A stretch of 64,000 bases of DNA from Verrucomicrobiota bacterium JB023 (GTDB taxonomy: Bacteria; Verrucomicrobiota; Verrucomicrobiia; Verrucomicrobiales; Akkermansiaceae), in assembly GCA_030673895.1 (NCBI GenBank), contig JAUTCR010000035.1:1-64000 (forward strand), read 5' to 3'. Shown in pieces: positions 18,440-28,444 of this stretch. The notes beneath the pieces are model-generated. The model saw only the letters and a list, made by a program, of their open reading frames with translations, did no database searches and was not told the DNA's origin. The translations under genes and the position numbers were made by a program. Each line of letters starts with the position of its first letter. The stretch's first letter is position 1.

Positions 18440-21085
18440 TCACTCTAATTCGCCGGGGGCTTCCACCTGCAGTTGATAGAAGGCGGTCGGCCAGTCGGCG
18501 ACTTCGGTATCGGTGAAGCGCAGGGGGCTGCCGTTGCCGGTCTGTTGGCTGATGGGAGAGCCCCAGTCCCCGGTTTGCAAAGAGAAAGTACGATGAAGGT
18601 CGTAGCGTCTCCCGTCCACCGAATCCCACTCCAGGACTGCGGCCCCATCGGAGGAGCGCTCAACGAGGCGTAGATGAAGCGTCGAGGCGGAGTCGAGCGG
18701 ATCGGTCCCTGCGATGGTTTCGTCACCATCGTTCATGCCGTCACCATCAGAGTCGGCGAGATGGGGATCGGTTCCGTGCAGAAGGATTTCCTCACCGTCG
18801 CTGAGGCCGTCACCGTCTTCATCAGCAAGTTCGGGATTGGTGGAGAAGACGTTTTCCTCAGCGAAGTCACTGATGCCGTCCTGATCGCGGTCCATGCGGC
18901 GGACCAGCCGGAGGCGGGGGCCCGGAGAGTCGCTGGTGCCGCCCTCGGTGGAGACGAGGTCGAGGCCGTCGACTTGCGTGTCGCCGATCTCAAGGGAGGG
19001 AAGGGTGATGTCCCAGCGGGGGTCTTGCGAAAGGAGAAAGGATGCCTTGCCATCCGTCTGTGATTGGAGGAATGCGGTGACGTCCACCATGCGGGTGCGG
19101 TAGTCCGTGCGATTGAAGACGAATTGCCCTTGCAGGTGGGCACTATCGCCTTGTTCGGCGATGAAGCGATTGGCGATGAGCTTGCCCGCCGGAACGTTCG
19201 TTTGCAGATTAGGAGCGGTCTGCCAAGTGACGGCGCCTGTCCCTGACCAAGCGTCATTGTCGAGGCCGTAGAGATGGCCTTGCACGGTGGCGCCCTCGGT
19301 GTGGGTGCGCCCCTCTACCGAGAGGACGGCCAATTGGATATCAGGGGGATAAACAGGCGGGAGAGTGAACTGGATGAGTGCCGCACTCCGCTGATCCACC
19401 GAATCAGGATCGTTGCGGGCGAGAAGAGTGGTAGTGCTAGCGAATGAGGTGTCTGCATGAACCCCGTCCGTGATGGTCGCGTCGAAAGAGGCCTCTATCA
19501 CTTCCTCTTCCTCGAGGTCGACCGCCGGGACGGTGATCAGGAAGACGGTGTCGGAATTGTGGAGAATGTCGTTGTCGCCGGGATTGAAGTTGAGGGTGCC
19601 GTCTGCGGCCACTGTTCCCCAGCGGCGAACGGTTCCGTAGTAGGATTCGCTGACTTGTTCGAGCAGGAAGGGCGTGTCAGCGGGGATGTTCCAAGCGGAC
19701 GTGTCGATGGTGATCTGGGCATTGCCGCCTTCGTTGGCGAGGAAGATATAGTAGTTGTTCTCCTCGGGCACGTGAGTGACCCGAATCTCCAAGTCATCGA
19801 CGGAGCCATCGGCGTCCCGATCGAAGCGCAGTTGATTACCTCCGGGTTGCAGGGCCTTGTTGAATAATCGCCAGACTTCCGCCGCCCGGGTGGCTCCTCC
19901 GTAGGTGTAGGGTTCCCCCGTGTTGTTCACGTAATGCATCCCGTTCTTACTAACGGGGTAGTTGGCATTCGAGTTCGGCGTCTGCGCGAACTTGAAGCAA
20001 TAGAGTTCCTTCTCAAAGTTCTGGGCGAGGCGGGCGCTGATGGCACCGAGGCGGGTGTATTTCTCGGGCGTATCCAGAGTTTCCGGGATGGTGTCGAAGG
20101 TGCCGTTGGTGTGGACGTTGAACTCGGAAATACTCATCCGGAAGCGGGTCTCGGGAGCCATGTCCGCTGCGATGTCCGCTCGCATGTCATTGAGCTCGGA
20201 GGCGAAGCCCGAGGGGGAGCTATTGTATTGATGATAATCATAGCGATGCATCACCAGATAATCGGGATCGGTTTCCCCGAGGAAGTTCGTGTGGCGATTG
20301 CGCACGCCGACCGAGCCCCAGCTTTGATAGGCGTCTCCCCCGGAATTGACAGGGCCATAGACGAGGGGAGTCAGCGACTTGCCATAGTGGGCATTGACGT
20401 CGGCCACCGCATTCTGGATAGCGTCGGAGGCGAGCTGCAGACGCATGAGCCAATTGGCCTGGGTGAGGCCGTCGGCGTTCGGATGATTGGGCTCATTGAA
20501 CATCTGATAGCGCTCCACATCGAACTCACGCGCTAGATAGAAGGCCTGCGCGTAGTAGTGCTGCCAGAATTCCCACTTCCCGGCCCAGTCCTCATCATTG
20601 GCGATGGGGAGGCTACGTTCGCTGCCTGTGATTTGGACCAGGATCTCGATATCGAGCTTCCGCAGCTCGGCCAGCGCGAAGCTGGGATAGAAGCGATTGC
20701 CGCCTGAGGAATTGCCGGTGAGGTTGTTCTCGTATTGGTCGATGAAATCGGGCCAATCAATGAAGTCTTCATTTAACGGGTCGGCGCGCAAAGCCGCACG
20801 GCGGGTGAGGAAGGAGTCGAGGTCAGTCACCCCGTCTCCGATGCCGGGGATGTCGTCATCGGGCTCGATGTTTCCCGGGCTGAGGAACATGCGGGCGCCA
20901 TTGACTCCGGAGTATCTCCAGAAGTCCTGCGCATTGGTGCCTGGCACGAAGTGGCCGACATTGTAGGCGAGGATGTCTGGATTACTGAGCTGCACGGTCG
21001 TCTCCACCGTGATGACGCCGGCGGGCAAGGAGGAGACGAGGAGAGGGTGAAAAAGAGTCAGAAGGCTGAATGGGAGGAATTTCAT
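18440..21085 (-). CDS. Secreted glycoside hydrolase-like protein (GH86/GH39-like, clan A type) with thrombospondin type 3-like Ca-binding repeats
   Basis: Signal peptide; YQMFNEPNHPN and MSISEFNVHTNGTF consistent with acid/base and nucleophile strands; C-terminal DRDQDGISDFAE, DEDGDGLSDGEE, DSDGDGMNDGDE. Confidence 0.6.
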   Translation of the reverse strand: MKFLPFSLLTLFHPLLVSSLPAGVITVETTVQLSNPDILAYNVGHFVPGTNAQDFWRYSGVNGARMFLSPGNIEPDDDIPGIGDGVTDLDSFLTRRAALRADPLNEDFIDWPDFIDQYENNLTGNSSGGNRFYPSFALAELRKLDIEILVQITGSERSLPIANDEDWAGKWEFWQHYYAQAFYLAREFDVERYQMFNEPNHPNADGLTQANWLMRLQLASDAIQNAVADVNAHYGKSLTPLVYGPVNSGGDAYQSWGSVGVRNRHTNFLGETDPDYLVMHRYDYHQYNSSPSGFASELNDMRADIAADMAPETRFRMSISEFNVHTNGTFDTIPETLDTPEKYTRLGAISARLAQNFEKELYCFKFAQTPNSNANYPVSKNGMHYVNNTGEPYTYGGATRAAEVWRLFNKALQPGGNQLRFDRDADGSVDDLEIRVTHVPEENNYYIFLANEGGNAQITIDTSAWNIPADTPFLLEQVSESYYGTVRRWGTVAADGTLNFNPGDNDILHNSDTVFLITVPAVDLEEEEVIEASFDATITDGVHADTSFASTTTLLARNDPDSVDQRSAALIQFTLPPVYPPDIQLAVLSVEGRTHTEGATVQGHLYGLDNDAWSGTGAVTWQTAPNLQTNVPAGKLIANRFIAEQGDSAHLQGQFVFNRTDYRTRMVDVTAFLQSQTDGKASFLLSQDPRWDITLPSLEIGDTQVDGLDLVSTEGGTSDSPGPRLRLVRRMDRDQDGISDFAEENVFSTNPELADEDGDGLSDGEEILLHGTDPHLADSDGDGMNDGDETIAGTDPLDSASTLHLRLVERSSDGAAVLEWDSVDGRRYDLHRTFSLQTGDWGSPISQQTGNGSPLRFTDTEVADWPTAFYQLQVEAPGELE

Positions 21086-21237
21086 GAGGGGTAGGGAGCG
21101 GCCTCGAGCTGATGGGTCGACGGGGAAGGAGTTGGATTGCTAATGCTTTGACTGACGCGCGTGGAGAAGCGCTCAAATCAATCAACGTTCAACTGGGAGT
21201 TCTCTTTGTGAAAAGGGAGGCCCTCAGGCGGGGTAGA

Positions 21238-22728
21238 ATGGGTCACTTCGTGAAACTCACTCCAATGGTCGCTCATCAACTCTTTCTCTCGGTCATGGCC
21301 CTGGCGGGCCTCTGTGAAGTCGTAGCCCAGCAGAAGCCGAATATCATCCTCGTCATGACAGATGACCAGGGCTACGGCGATCTTGGCGCGCACGGTCATC
21401 CCTTCCTGAAGACTCCTCACCTTGATGCCTTGCATGCGAAGTCGGTTCGCTTCGAGGACTTCCATGTCAGCCCTACCTGCGCACCCACGCGGGCGGCTCT
21501 AATGTCAGGCATGTCCCCCTTCAAGGTCGGGGTCACCCACACTGTTCTGGAGCGCGAGCGGCTGGCGCCGGGCTTCAAGACGGTGGCGGATGTCCTGAAG
21601 ACGGCGGGCTATACGACGGGCATCTTTGGCAAGTGGCATCTGGGAGATGCCGATGAGTATCAGCCGGACCAGCGGGGCTTCGACGAGGTCTTCATCCATG
21701 GAGCGGGAGGGATTGGGCAGCGGTTCCCCGGCACCCAGGGAGCCGTGCCCGGGACCAGTTACTTTGACCCCATCATCAAGCACAATGGCACGTTCGTGCA
21801 GACGGATGGTTATTGTACGGACGTCTTCTTCCAGCAGGCGCTATCGTGGATGGAGGAGAAGGTCGAGGAGGAGAAGCCCTTCTTCGCTTACATTCCGACC
21901 AATGCCCCCCATGGCCCCTTCATCGCGCCAGAGAGCTACGCCTCCCTCTATGATGAGAAGGAGCCGAACAAACGCACATCGATCTTCTTCGGGATGATCA
22001 CGAATATCGACGACAACATGGGGCTCCTCATGAAAAAGCTCGCGGACTGGGATCTTGAGGAAGACACCGTGCTCATCTTCATGACCGACAATGGGTCGGC
22101 GAGGGGCACTCCAGTCTTCAACGATGGCATGAGAGGGGGCAAGGGGACCGTCCATGAGGGTGGATCACGGGTCCCGTTCTTCTGGTATTGGAAGGGACGG
22201 CATGAAGGGGGGCGAGCCATCGAGACCATGGCCCGTCATCTCGATGTGTTGCCGACGCTTGCCGACTTGGCTGACGCCGAATTACCTGGGGAAAACGAGG
22301 CCGAGGGGAGGAGCTTGCTTCCTCTCATTGACGGGCGCGAGGTGGAATGGCCGCATCGCTACACCTTCTTCCACCGCGGGCGATGGGCGGATCTCCGCCG
22401 TTTCAAGAATGACCCCAGTGCGCCCTTGGGGACTCCGGAAGACCTTAAAGATCGGAACTTCGCGGTGCGTGATGAGAAGTGGCGCCTAGTCGAAGGCGAG
22501 CTATTCAATCTGGAGAAGGATCCGGGCGAGACCACCGATGTCTCGGAGGAGCACCCGGAGATCGCCGCGACGATGAAAGAGGCTTACCAAGCCTGGTGGG
22601 AATCCGCACGCCCCGGGATGGTGAACGAGGGAGCGGACCTCAATACCGGAAAGCCTTTCGTGAAGGCCTTCCGGAAACAGAAGGAAGAGAAGGGAATCCC
22701 GGCTTGGGAGAATCCCAACTATCAATAA
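21238..22728 (+). CDS. Sulfatase (arylsulfatase A-like, Cys-type)
   Basis: PNIILVMTDDQGYGDLGAHG; SPTCAPTRAALMSG fits the formylglycine signature C-x-P-x-R. Start trimmed to MGHFVKL. Confidence 0.93.
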   Translation: MGHFVKLTPMVAHQLFLSVMALAGLCEVVAQQKPNIILVMTDDQGYGDLGAHGHPFLKTPHLDALHAKSVRFEDFHVSPTCAPTRAALMSGMSPFKVGVTHTVLERERLAPGFKTVADVLKTAGYTTGIFGKWHLGDADEYQPDQRGFDEVFIHGAGGIGQRFPGTQGAVPGTSYFDPIIKHNGTFVQTDGYCTDVFFQQALSWMEEKVEEEKPFFAYIPTNAPHGPFIAPESYASLYDEKEPNKRTSIFFGMITNIDDNMGLLMKKLADWDLEEDTVLIFMTDNGSARGTPVFNDGMRGGKGTVHEGGSRVPFFWYWKGRHEGGRAIETMARHLDVLPTLADLADAELPGENEAEGRSLLPLIDGREVEWPHRYTFFHRGRWADLRRFKNDPSAPLGTPEDLKDRNFAVRDEKWRLVEGELFNLEKDPGETTDVSEEHPEIAATMKEAYQAWWESARPGMVNEGADLNTGKPFVKAFRKQKEEKGIPAWENPNYQ

Positions 22729-22734
22729 GTCAGT

Positions 22735-24141
22735 TTAGAACGGCAGCTTGGGCCCCTTGCCTCCACCGCCTCCCAGCAGGCCACCGAGGCCGCCCATGCC
22801 GCCGCCGTCTTCGCCACCGAGAGCCTCCATCTGTTGCATCATCTGCTTCATCTTGGACTTCGAGCCCATGAGCTTCTTCATCTGGCCGAAGTTCTTGAGG
22901 AGCTGATTGACCTCAATGAGGCTACGGCCGGAGCCTCGGGCGATGCGCTTGCGGCGGGTGCCTTTGATGATCTCCGGGCGTTTGCGCTCCTTGGGTGTCA
23001 TGGAGAGGATGATGGCCTCCATGTGCTTCATTCGTTTGTCGTCGAGGGCTCCGGAGGGAAGTTGTTTCTTGATTTTATTGAAGCCAGGCATCATCCCGAG
23101 CAGTCCTTCGAGAGGACCGAGGTTCTGGATCATGCGCATCTGCTCAAGGAAGTCCTCGAAGTCGAACTTGCCCTTGGCCATCCGTTTGGCGGCTTTTTCC
23201 GCCTTCTCCTGGTCGATCTTCTCGGACATTTGCTCGACCATCGAGACCACGTCACCCATGCCGAGGATGCGGTCGGCCATCCGGTCGGGGTGGAACTCGG
23301 CGAGGTTCTCGAGCTTCTCGCCCTCACCGATATACTTAATCGGCTTGCCGGTGACGGAGCGCATGGAGAGGGCGGCACCCCCGCGGGCGTCGCCGTCGAG
23401 CTTGGTGAGAATGATGCCGGAGATGCCGACGGCATCGTTGAAGTGATTGGCCACGGAGACGGCCTGTTGACCGGTGGCGGCATCGGCAACGAGGAGGGTT
23501 TCCTTGGGCTTGACGAATTTGTGGAGCTTCTTGAGCTCCTCGACGAGGCGATCATCGATTTCCTGACGTCCAGCGGTATCAAAGATGATCACGGAGGCCT
23601 CGCGAGCGGCATCGGACTTCAGTGCCTGCTTGGCGACCTTGACGAGGTCGGTCTCGCCCGGGGAGGGGGTGAAGACGGGGACCTCGGCTTGGCCAGCCAA
23701 AGTGGCAAGCTGCTCGATGGCGGCCGGGCGATAGAGATCGCAAGCCACGAGGAGAGGCTTGCGGCCGTCCTTCTTCAGCCGGAGGCCGAGCTTGGCGGCA
23801 GTGGTGGTCTTACCCGCGCCATTGAGGCCACAGAGGAGGATGTGGGCGGGAGGGCTCAGATCGAGAGGGGCCTGGTCGCCTCCCAGAAGGAGGGCGAGCT
23901 CGTCGTGGAAGATTTTGACGATTTGTTCGCCAGGTTTGACGGATTTGAGGACTTCTTCCCCCATCGCCTTCTCCCGCACGCTTTCGATAAAGCCTTTCGC
24001 TACGGAAAACTCCACGTCGGCCTCCAGGAGCGCGAGGCGGATCTCGCGGAGGGCGTCGGAGATATTTTCCTCGGTGATCTTCCCGGTTCCGACAAGATTC
24101 CGGAAGGACTTGTCGAGGGCGTCGCTGAGATTTGAGAACAT
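22735..24141 (-). CDS. ffh: Signal recognition particle protein Ffh
   Basis: LCGLNGAGKTTTAAKLGLRLKK, DTAGRQEID, TKLDGDARGGAALS, M domain RIARGSGRSLIEVNQLLKNF. Start at MFSNLSDALDK. Confidence 0.96.
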   Translation of the reverse strand: MFSNLSDALDKSFRNLVGTGKITEENISDALREIRLALLEADVEFSVAKGFIESVREKAMGEEVLKSVKPGEQIVKIFHDELALLLGGDQAPLDLSPPAHILLCGLNGAGKTTTAAKLGLRLKKDGRKPLLVACDLYRPAAIEQLATLAGQAEVPVFTPSPGETDLVKVAKQALKSDAAREASVIIFDTAGRQEIDDRLVEELKKLHKFVKPKETLLVADAATGQQAVSVANHFNDAVGISGIILTKLDGDARGGAALSMRSVTGKPIKYIGEGEKLENLAEFHPDRMADRILGMGDVVSMVEQMSEKIDQEKAEKAAKRMAKGKFDFEDFLEQMRMIQNLGPLEGLLGMMPGFNKIKKQLPSGALDDKRMKHMEAIILSMTPKERKRPEIIKGTRRKRIARGSGRSLIEVNQLLKNFGQMKKLMGSKSKMKQMMQQMEALGGEDGGGMGGLGGLLGGGGGKGPKLPF

Positions 24142-24289
24142 GAAGGACAGTTTGTACGGAGAATCGAGGCTGGTCCAACCTTCATTGCAGGCGGGAGGCG
24201 GGACTTTTCGCTGAAATGGGTAAAATGAGAACGAAAAGAAGATCGTTGTCACACTAGCGTTCCGGGCGGCGAACAAGGGGTAGGACGCG

Positions 24290-24817
24290 ATGGAAACTGT
24301 GTTGAAAATGAAAGACGAGACCGCGCGGGATGCGCAGACCTTTGGCGAGCTGGCGCGCGAGCATCAGGGAATGATGCTGGTCTATGCGCGGACCCTGCTG
24401 CGGGAGGAGGAGCTGGCAAGGGAAGTGGTGCAGGAGTCTCTGGTGGCCGCCTGGCGAGGCTTGGAGCGCTTCGATGTCACGCGAGACGTGGCGGCTTGGC
24501 TTCGGGGAATTGTCCGGAACAAGTGGCGAGACTTCTGTCGGCGTGAAGGGCGAAGGCGAGAGTTCTCAGAGGAGGACTTGGAGTATCTTGAGGGCCAAAT
24601 GCAGGGCTGGGCAGGTCGTCCGGAGGTCTTTGACCGCTTGGAGGACTGCCGTGGGCACTTGTCCGGTGACATGGCGGCGGTGGTGGAAATGAGTTACGAC
24701 GAGGGATTGAAGAGCGAGGAAGTCGCCCAGCGCCTGGGACTTGCCGCCGCGACCGTGAGGAAGCGGCTGGAGCGGGCCAGGGCAGCTCTACGGGAATGCT
24801 TGGAGAAGGCGAATTGA
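24290..24817 (+). CDS. RNA polymerase sigma factor, ECF/sigma-70 family
   Basis: 175 aa; region 2 AREHQGMMLVYARTLLREEELAREVVQESLVAAWRGLERFD, region 4 EMSYDEGLKSEEVAQRLGLAAATVRKRLERARAALRECL. Confidence 0.9.
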   Translation: METVLKMKDETARDAQTFGELAREHQGMMLVYARTLLREEELAREVVQESLVAAWRGLERFDVTRDVAAWLRGIVRNKWRDFCRREGRRREFSEEDLEYLEGQMQGWAGRPEVFDRLEDCRGHLSGDMAAVVEMSYDEGLKSEEVAQRLGLAAATVRKRLERARAALRECLEKAN

Positions 24818-24827
24818 GGCGTGAAAC

Positions 24828-26861
24828 GTGAATTTGAAAGGAAACGGAATGAAAAAAGAAGATATTGATGAGCGCTTGATGGACGCGCTGCTGAGGGGCG
24901 AGGTGAAGGAAGACCTGGCTGCGGGAGTGGAAAAGAGAAGGAAAAAGAATCCGGTGGGCTCGGCAGGGAAGGCCCTCGCCTTGGTGGCGTCGCTGGCGCT
25001 TGTCGCCGGGCTCGTGGTAGTGGGGCTCACGAGGCAAGGGGAAGTCCCCGAGTTGGCTCAGTCGCGGCCGGAAGAGCAGCTCGTCGCCGATTCATTAAAT
25101 ACGAATGGGCGGACGAGCAGCTTGGGTGTTCTTGAGACGATGAAAGAGGCTGGTGCTTCATTGGCTCAGGTCGATGACGAGATTGCCGCCGATGCCTTCG
25201 CGATGAAGCCTTCGGCGCCGAATTCAGCAATGGCCAAGGTGATTGCATCGCAAACGGCTAGCCCAAGCGCGGTTCCCGTCCCAGAGGTCTATTCTGCTCC
25301 TGCATTTGCTTATGGAGATGGGGATGACTTCGGGAACGGCTGGGGTGCGGCGGGAATGGGCAGCGGTGGCGAAACTTTTTTCGGCCGGGCTGACGCACTG
25401 AACTTGAAGACTCAAACCCGTGGTGGAGAGTTGCGGCGCATCCCGCTGCCAGAGCAAGATACCGGGCGCAACCGGGAGCAATATGGACAGCTCACTGATC
25501 AACCGTGGAAGTCCCCTCTGCAAGAGGCTCTCTCCACCTTTTCCGTCGATGTCGACACGGCGAGCTACACCAATATCCGCCGCTTGCTCAAGGCAGGCCA
25601 ACCCGTTCCCCCCGATGCCGTTCGCATCGAGGAGCTGGTGAATTACTTCGAGTATGACTACGCCCAACCGGCTGGAGAAGATGACTTCGCCGTCCATCTG
25701 GCGATGGCCTCCTGCCCCTGGGAGGAGAAGCACCACCTCGTTCGGGTTGCTCTGCAGGGCAAGGAGGTGACCCGTGAGGAGCGGAAGGCGGCCAATTTGG
25801 TCTTTCTTATCGATGTCTCCGGCTCGATGAATTCTTCTGATAAGTTGCCTCTGCTGGTGAACGCGATGACAACGATGCTGGAGGAACTGGGAGATAAGGA
25901 CCGCGTCGCCATCGTCGTCTATGCGGGGAGTGAGGGCGTGGTGCTGCCCTCCACTGAATTGAATGATGAAGGGCGCGCCGCGGCGATGAAGGCCTTGCAG
26001 AATCTGACTGCGGGAGGCTCGACCAACGGAGGAGCGGGTATCAAGCGAGCCTACCAGCTCGCGCGGGAGAACTTGATCGAGGGAGGAACCAATCGGGTCA
26101 TCCTGGCGACGGATGGCGACTTCAATGTCGGCGTCACAGGGCGAGAGGCCTTGGTCGATTTGGTCAAAAATGAGGCTCGGAGCGGGGTCTTCCTGAGTGT
26201 TTGTGGGTTCGGATCCGGCAATCTCAATGATGCGATGCTGGAGGCGGTGACCAATGAGGGCAACGGAGTCTATTACTACATCGATAGCCTGCAGGAGGCT
26301 CGCAGAGTCTTCATGCAGAAGCTGAGCGGGACGCTGGTCACCATTGCCAAAGACGTCAAGGTGCAGGTCGAGTTCAATCCGGCGAAGGTGGCGAAGTACC
26401 GCCTCATCGGCTATGCGAACCGGGTCCTGCAGAAGGAGGATTTCAATAACGACCGCGTCGATGCGGGAGACATCGGAGCAGGACACCAAGTGACTGTCTT
26501 CTATGAAGTTCTACCGATAGGTGCCGAGGATACGACCACGGGAGTCGACCCGCTCAAGTATCAAAAGTCAGAGGAGTCGCCTGTTGAAGTCGCTCTCACC
26601 GATTCCCCGGAGTGGTTGACGGTCAAGCTCCGACACAAGCAACCTGACGGTGAGACAAGTCAGCTGCGGGAGGTTCCCTTCGAGGCAAAGGTCACTGCGT
26701 TCTCCGATGCCGACCCTGATTTTCGCTTCGCTGCCGGGTTGGCTTGGTGGGGCGAGAAGCTGAGGGCGGGGGAGAGTGATTGGGAGGGGCCGCGACAGGT
26801 CCTGGAGGCCACGACCAAGGAGCGGGACGAGCGTCTCGAGCTTCTGAGGATTATGGAATAA
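24828..26861 (+). CDS. TM-anchored von Willebrand factor A protein (YfbK-like)
   Basis: N-terminal anti-sigma-like cytosolic segment plus TM (GKALALVASLALVAGLVVVGL); TFSVDVDTASYTNIRRLL; MIDAS NLVFLIDVSGSMNSSDKLPLL. Confidence 0.88.
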   Translation: MNLKGNGMKKEDIDERLMDALLRGEVKEDLAAGVEKRRKKNPVGSAGKALALVASLALVAGLVVVGLTRQGEVPELAQSRPEEQLVADSLNTNGRTSSLGVLETMKEAGASLAQVDDEIAADAFAMKPSAPNSAMAKVIASQTASPSAVPVPEVYSAPAFAYGDGDDFGNGWGAAGMGSGGETFFGRADALNLKTQTRGGELRRIPLPEQDTGRNREQYGQLTDQPWKSPLQEALSTFSVDVDTASYTNIRRLLKAGQPVPPDAVRIEELVNYFEYDYAQPAGEDDFAVHLAMASCPWEEKHHLVRVALQGKEVTREERKAANLVFLIDVSGSMNSSDKLPLLVNAMTTMLEELGDKDRVAIVVYAGSEGVVLPSTELNDEGRAAAMKALQNLTAGGSTNGGAGIKRAYQLARENLIEGGTNRVILATDGDFNVGVTGREALVDLVKNEARSGVFLSVCGFGSGNLNDAMLEAVTNEGNGVYYYIDSLQEARRVFMQKLSGTLVTIAKDVKVQVEFNPAKVAKYRLIGYANRVLQKEDFNNDRVDAGDIGAGHQVTVFYEVLPIGAEDTTTGVDPLKYQKSEESPVEVALTDSPEWLTVKLRHKQPDGETSQLREVPFEAKVTAFSDADPDFRFAAGLAWWGEKLRAGESDWEGPRQVLEATTKERDERLELLRIME

Positions 26862-26898
26862 ACGGCTGGTCGCTCGCTGAATGGATTCGTCGCTTCTC

Positions 26899-27594
26899 TC
26901 AGAGGGGCGGCGAGTGAGCGATCGCCTCCTTCAGTAGTTTGGCAGGCCATTGTCCCGGGGCGGTGGCTTCGGCGCCGAGGAAGCCGTAATTCAAGCGACT
27001 ACCATGTTGGGCCGCCAGCAAGCGGGAGGCCGGACCGTAGGCTCCCATGCCCATGATGGAGACTGGCTGATTGGCAAAGTCATGGGCCAGGCTCTCAAAC
27101 AAGGTCAGGTCGAGGGCGTCCTCCAGATGGACGGCTACCTTCGCTATCGAAGCTCCCAGGCTCTGCGCTTGAGCGAGGTGCTCGACGGTGAGGACGTGGT
27201 CGAACTTTTTGAAGTCATGGGACGAGAGGACGAGATCAATCTTGCGCTCGTGCAGCTCTGGCTCGAGCTCGGCGAAGGATGACCAATTCGCCAATTCGAT
27301 ATCGATCGCCGAGGCGAATGGCAGCAAATCGCAAATTATTTTTTTTCTCGCCACTTCATCCCACTCTCTGAGACCTCCTTCTTCCTTGGCGCGAGGGGTG
27401 AGCAGGAGAGGCACCTGCCCCGCATGTCGTTCGCAAAAATCTCGGAGAGACGGCGACTCCCATAAGGCATCAAGACGGAGTTCGATGAGGTCGCAATCAT
27501 TGATGCTAAATGACTCATGAAGAGCCGAAGGATCGGTGATGGCGCCGACGGTGAGCGCGCGAGGATGGTCCGGGAGCACGGGCCGACTGTGCAA
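26899..27594 (-). CDS. aroD: Type I 3-dehydroquinate dehydratase
   Basis: DLIELRLDAL, VLSSHDFKKF, IAKVAVHLEDALDL, SIMGMGAYGPASRL. Confidence 0.85.
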   Translation of the reverse strand: MHSRPVLPDHPRALTVGAITDPSALHESFSINDCDLIELRLDALWESPSLRDFCERHAGQVPLLLTPRAKEEGGLREWDEVARKKIICDLLPFASAIDIELANWSSFAELEPELHERKIDLVLSSHDFKKFDHVLTVEHLAQAQSLGASIAKVAVHLEDALDLTLFESLAHDFANQPVSIMGMGAYGPASRLLAAQHGSRLNYGFLGAEATAPGQWPAKLLKEAIAHSPPL

Positions 27595-27710
27595 AAAACA
27601 ATTTAAAAAAGCCAGTCGGAGTTCTCATGTTGACGATGTGAATACGCAAATTTTTCTACCATTTTGAAAGGTTTCTGCTCGCCAAGCGACGGCGAGCTTC
27701 CCTAGGTTTT

Positions 27711-28355
27711 TTGAAACTCCAAAACCTTATGGCAACACACCTTTCAATCTGGAAAAAATCGTTCACTTTGCTCGCTAGCTTGGCCTTCCTCTCTGGAGGA
27801 CTGGCTGCTCAGCAGGTGAAGGTTGATGTGGACGATCCTGTGTTTGAGGATCTTGACTCACCCGAGTTCAACGGCGCGGGCAGCATCGGCAAGAAGAAGT
27901 GGGATCCCAAGCAGTGGCTCGAGGCTGAAGTGAAAATTCGTATCCAGGCCCGCCCTGAGCCGAAAGACGGCTACCTTGATGAGCTTCGGGTCAAGTGGTA
28001 CGTCGCAGTCGAAAATCCGGCTGGCAAGGGCTATTTCCTCCTCGAGAAGGAGATCACTTACGTCAACATCCCCGTCGATGAGGATGTGTTCAGCTCGGTT
28101 TACCTCTCGCCATCCAGCATCCAGCGCCTGACCGGCAACGAGCGTGCGAGCAAGAACGACGTTTGGGGCGTCGCGGGCGAAGTGATGTTCAACGGTGAGT
28201 CCGTCGCGACTTTCAACTCCCAGTCGAGAGACAAGTGGTGGGAATCTCCACAGCTCTCCCGCACCAACAAATTTCCTCTCCTCAGCAAGAAAGAGACGCC
28301 ATTCGCTTCTCTTTGGTATGACCGTTACTTGCAGGAGCAGGAAGACAATCGCTAA
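27711..28355 (+). CDS. Secreted protein, Amuc_1102-like component of pilus locus
   Basis: Signal peptide plus a ~190-aa domain; first gene of an operon with Amuc_1101/1100/1099/1098-like genes. Confidence 0.65.
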   Translation: MKLQNLMATHLSIWKKSFTLLASLAFLSGGLAAQQVKVDVDDPVFEDLDSPEFNGAGSIGKKKWDPKQWLEAEVKIRIQARPEPKDGYLDELRVKWYVAVENPAGKGYFLLEKEITYVNIPVDEDVFSSVYLSPSSIQRLTGNERASKNDVWGVAGEVMFNGESVATFNSQSRDKWWESPQLSRTNKFPLLSKKETPFASLWYDRYLQEQEDNR

Positions 28356-28444
28356 TTAATCGGCGGTTTTCAACACACCAGGCACACACACATCGGGCTC
28401 CATGAAAGTTGGGGCACTTAAGACAGAAATCAGATCGTATTAAC

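Noticed and set aside
18732-18905. Repetitive DNA in the glycoside hydrolase-like gene
   Set aside because: Explained by tandem Ca-binding DxDxDGxxD protein repeats; ordinary in secreted verrucomicrobial proteins.
22834-24135. 433-aa + strand ORF
   Set aside because: Antisense shadow of ffh, which has clear motifs on the other strand.
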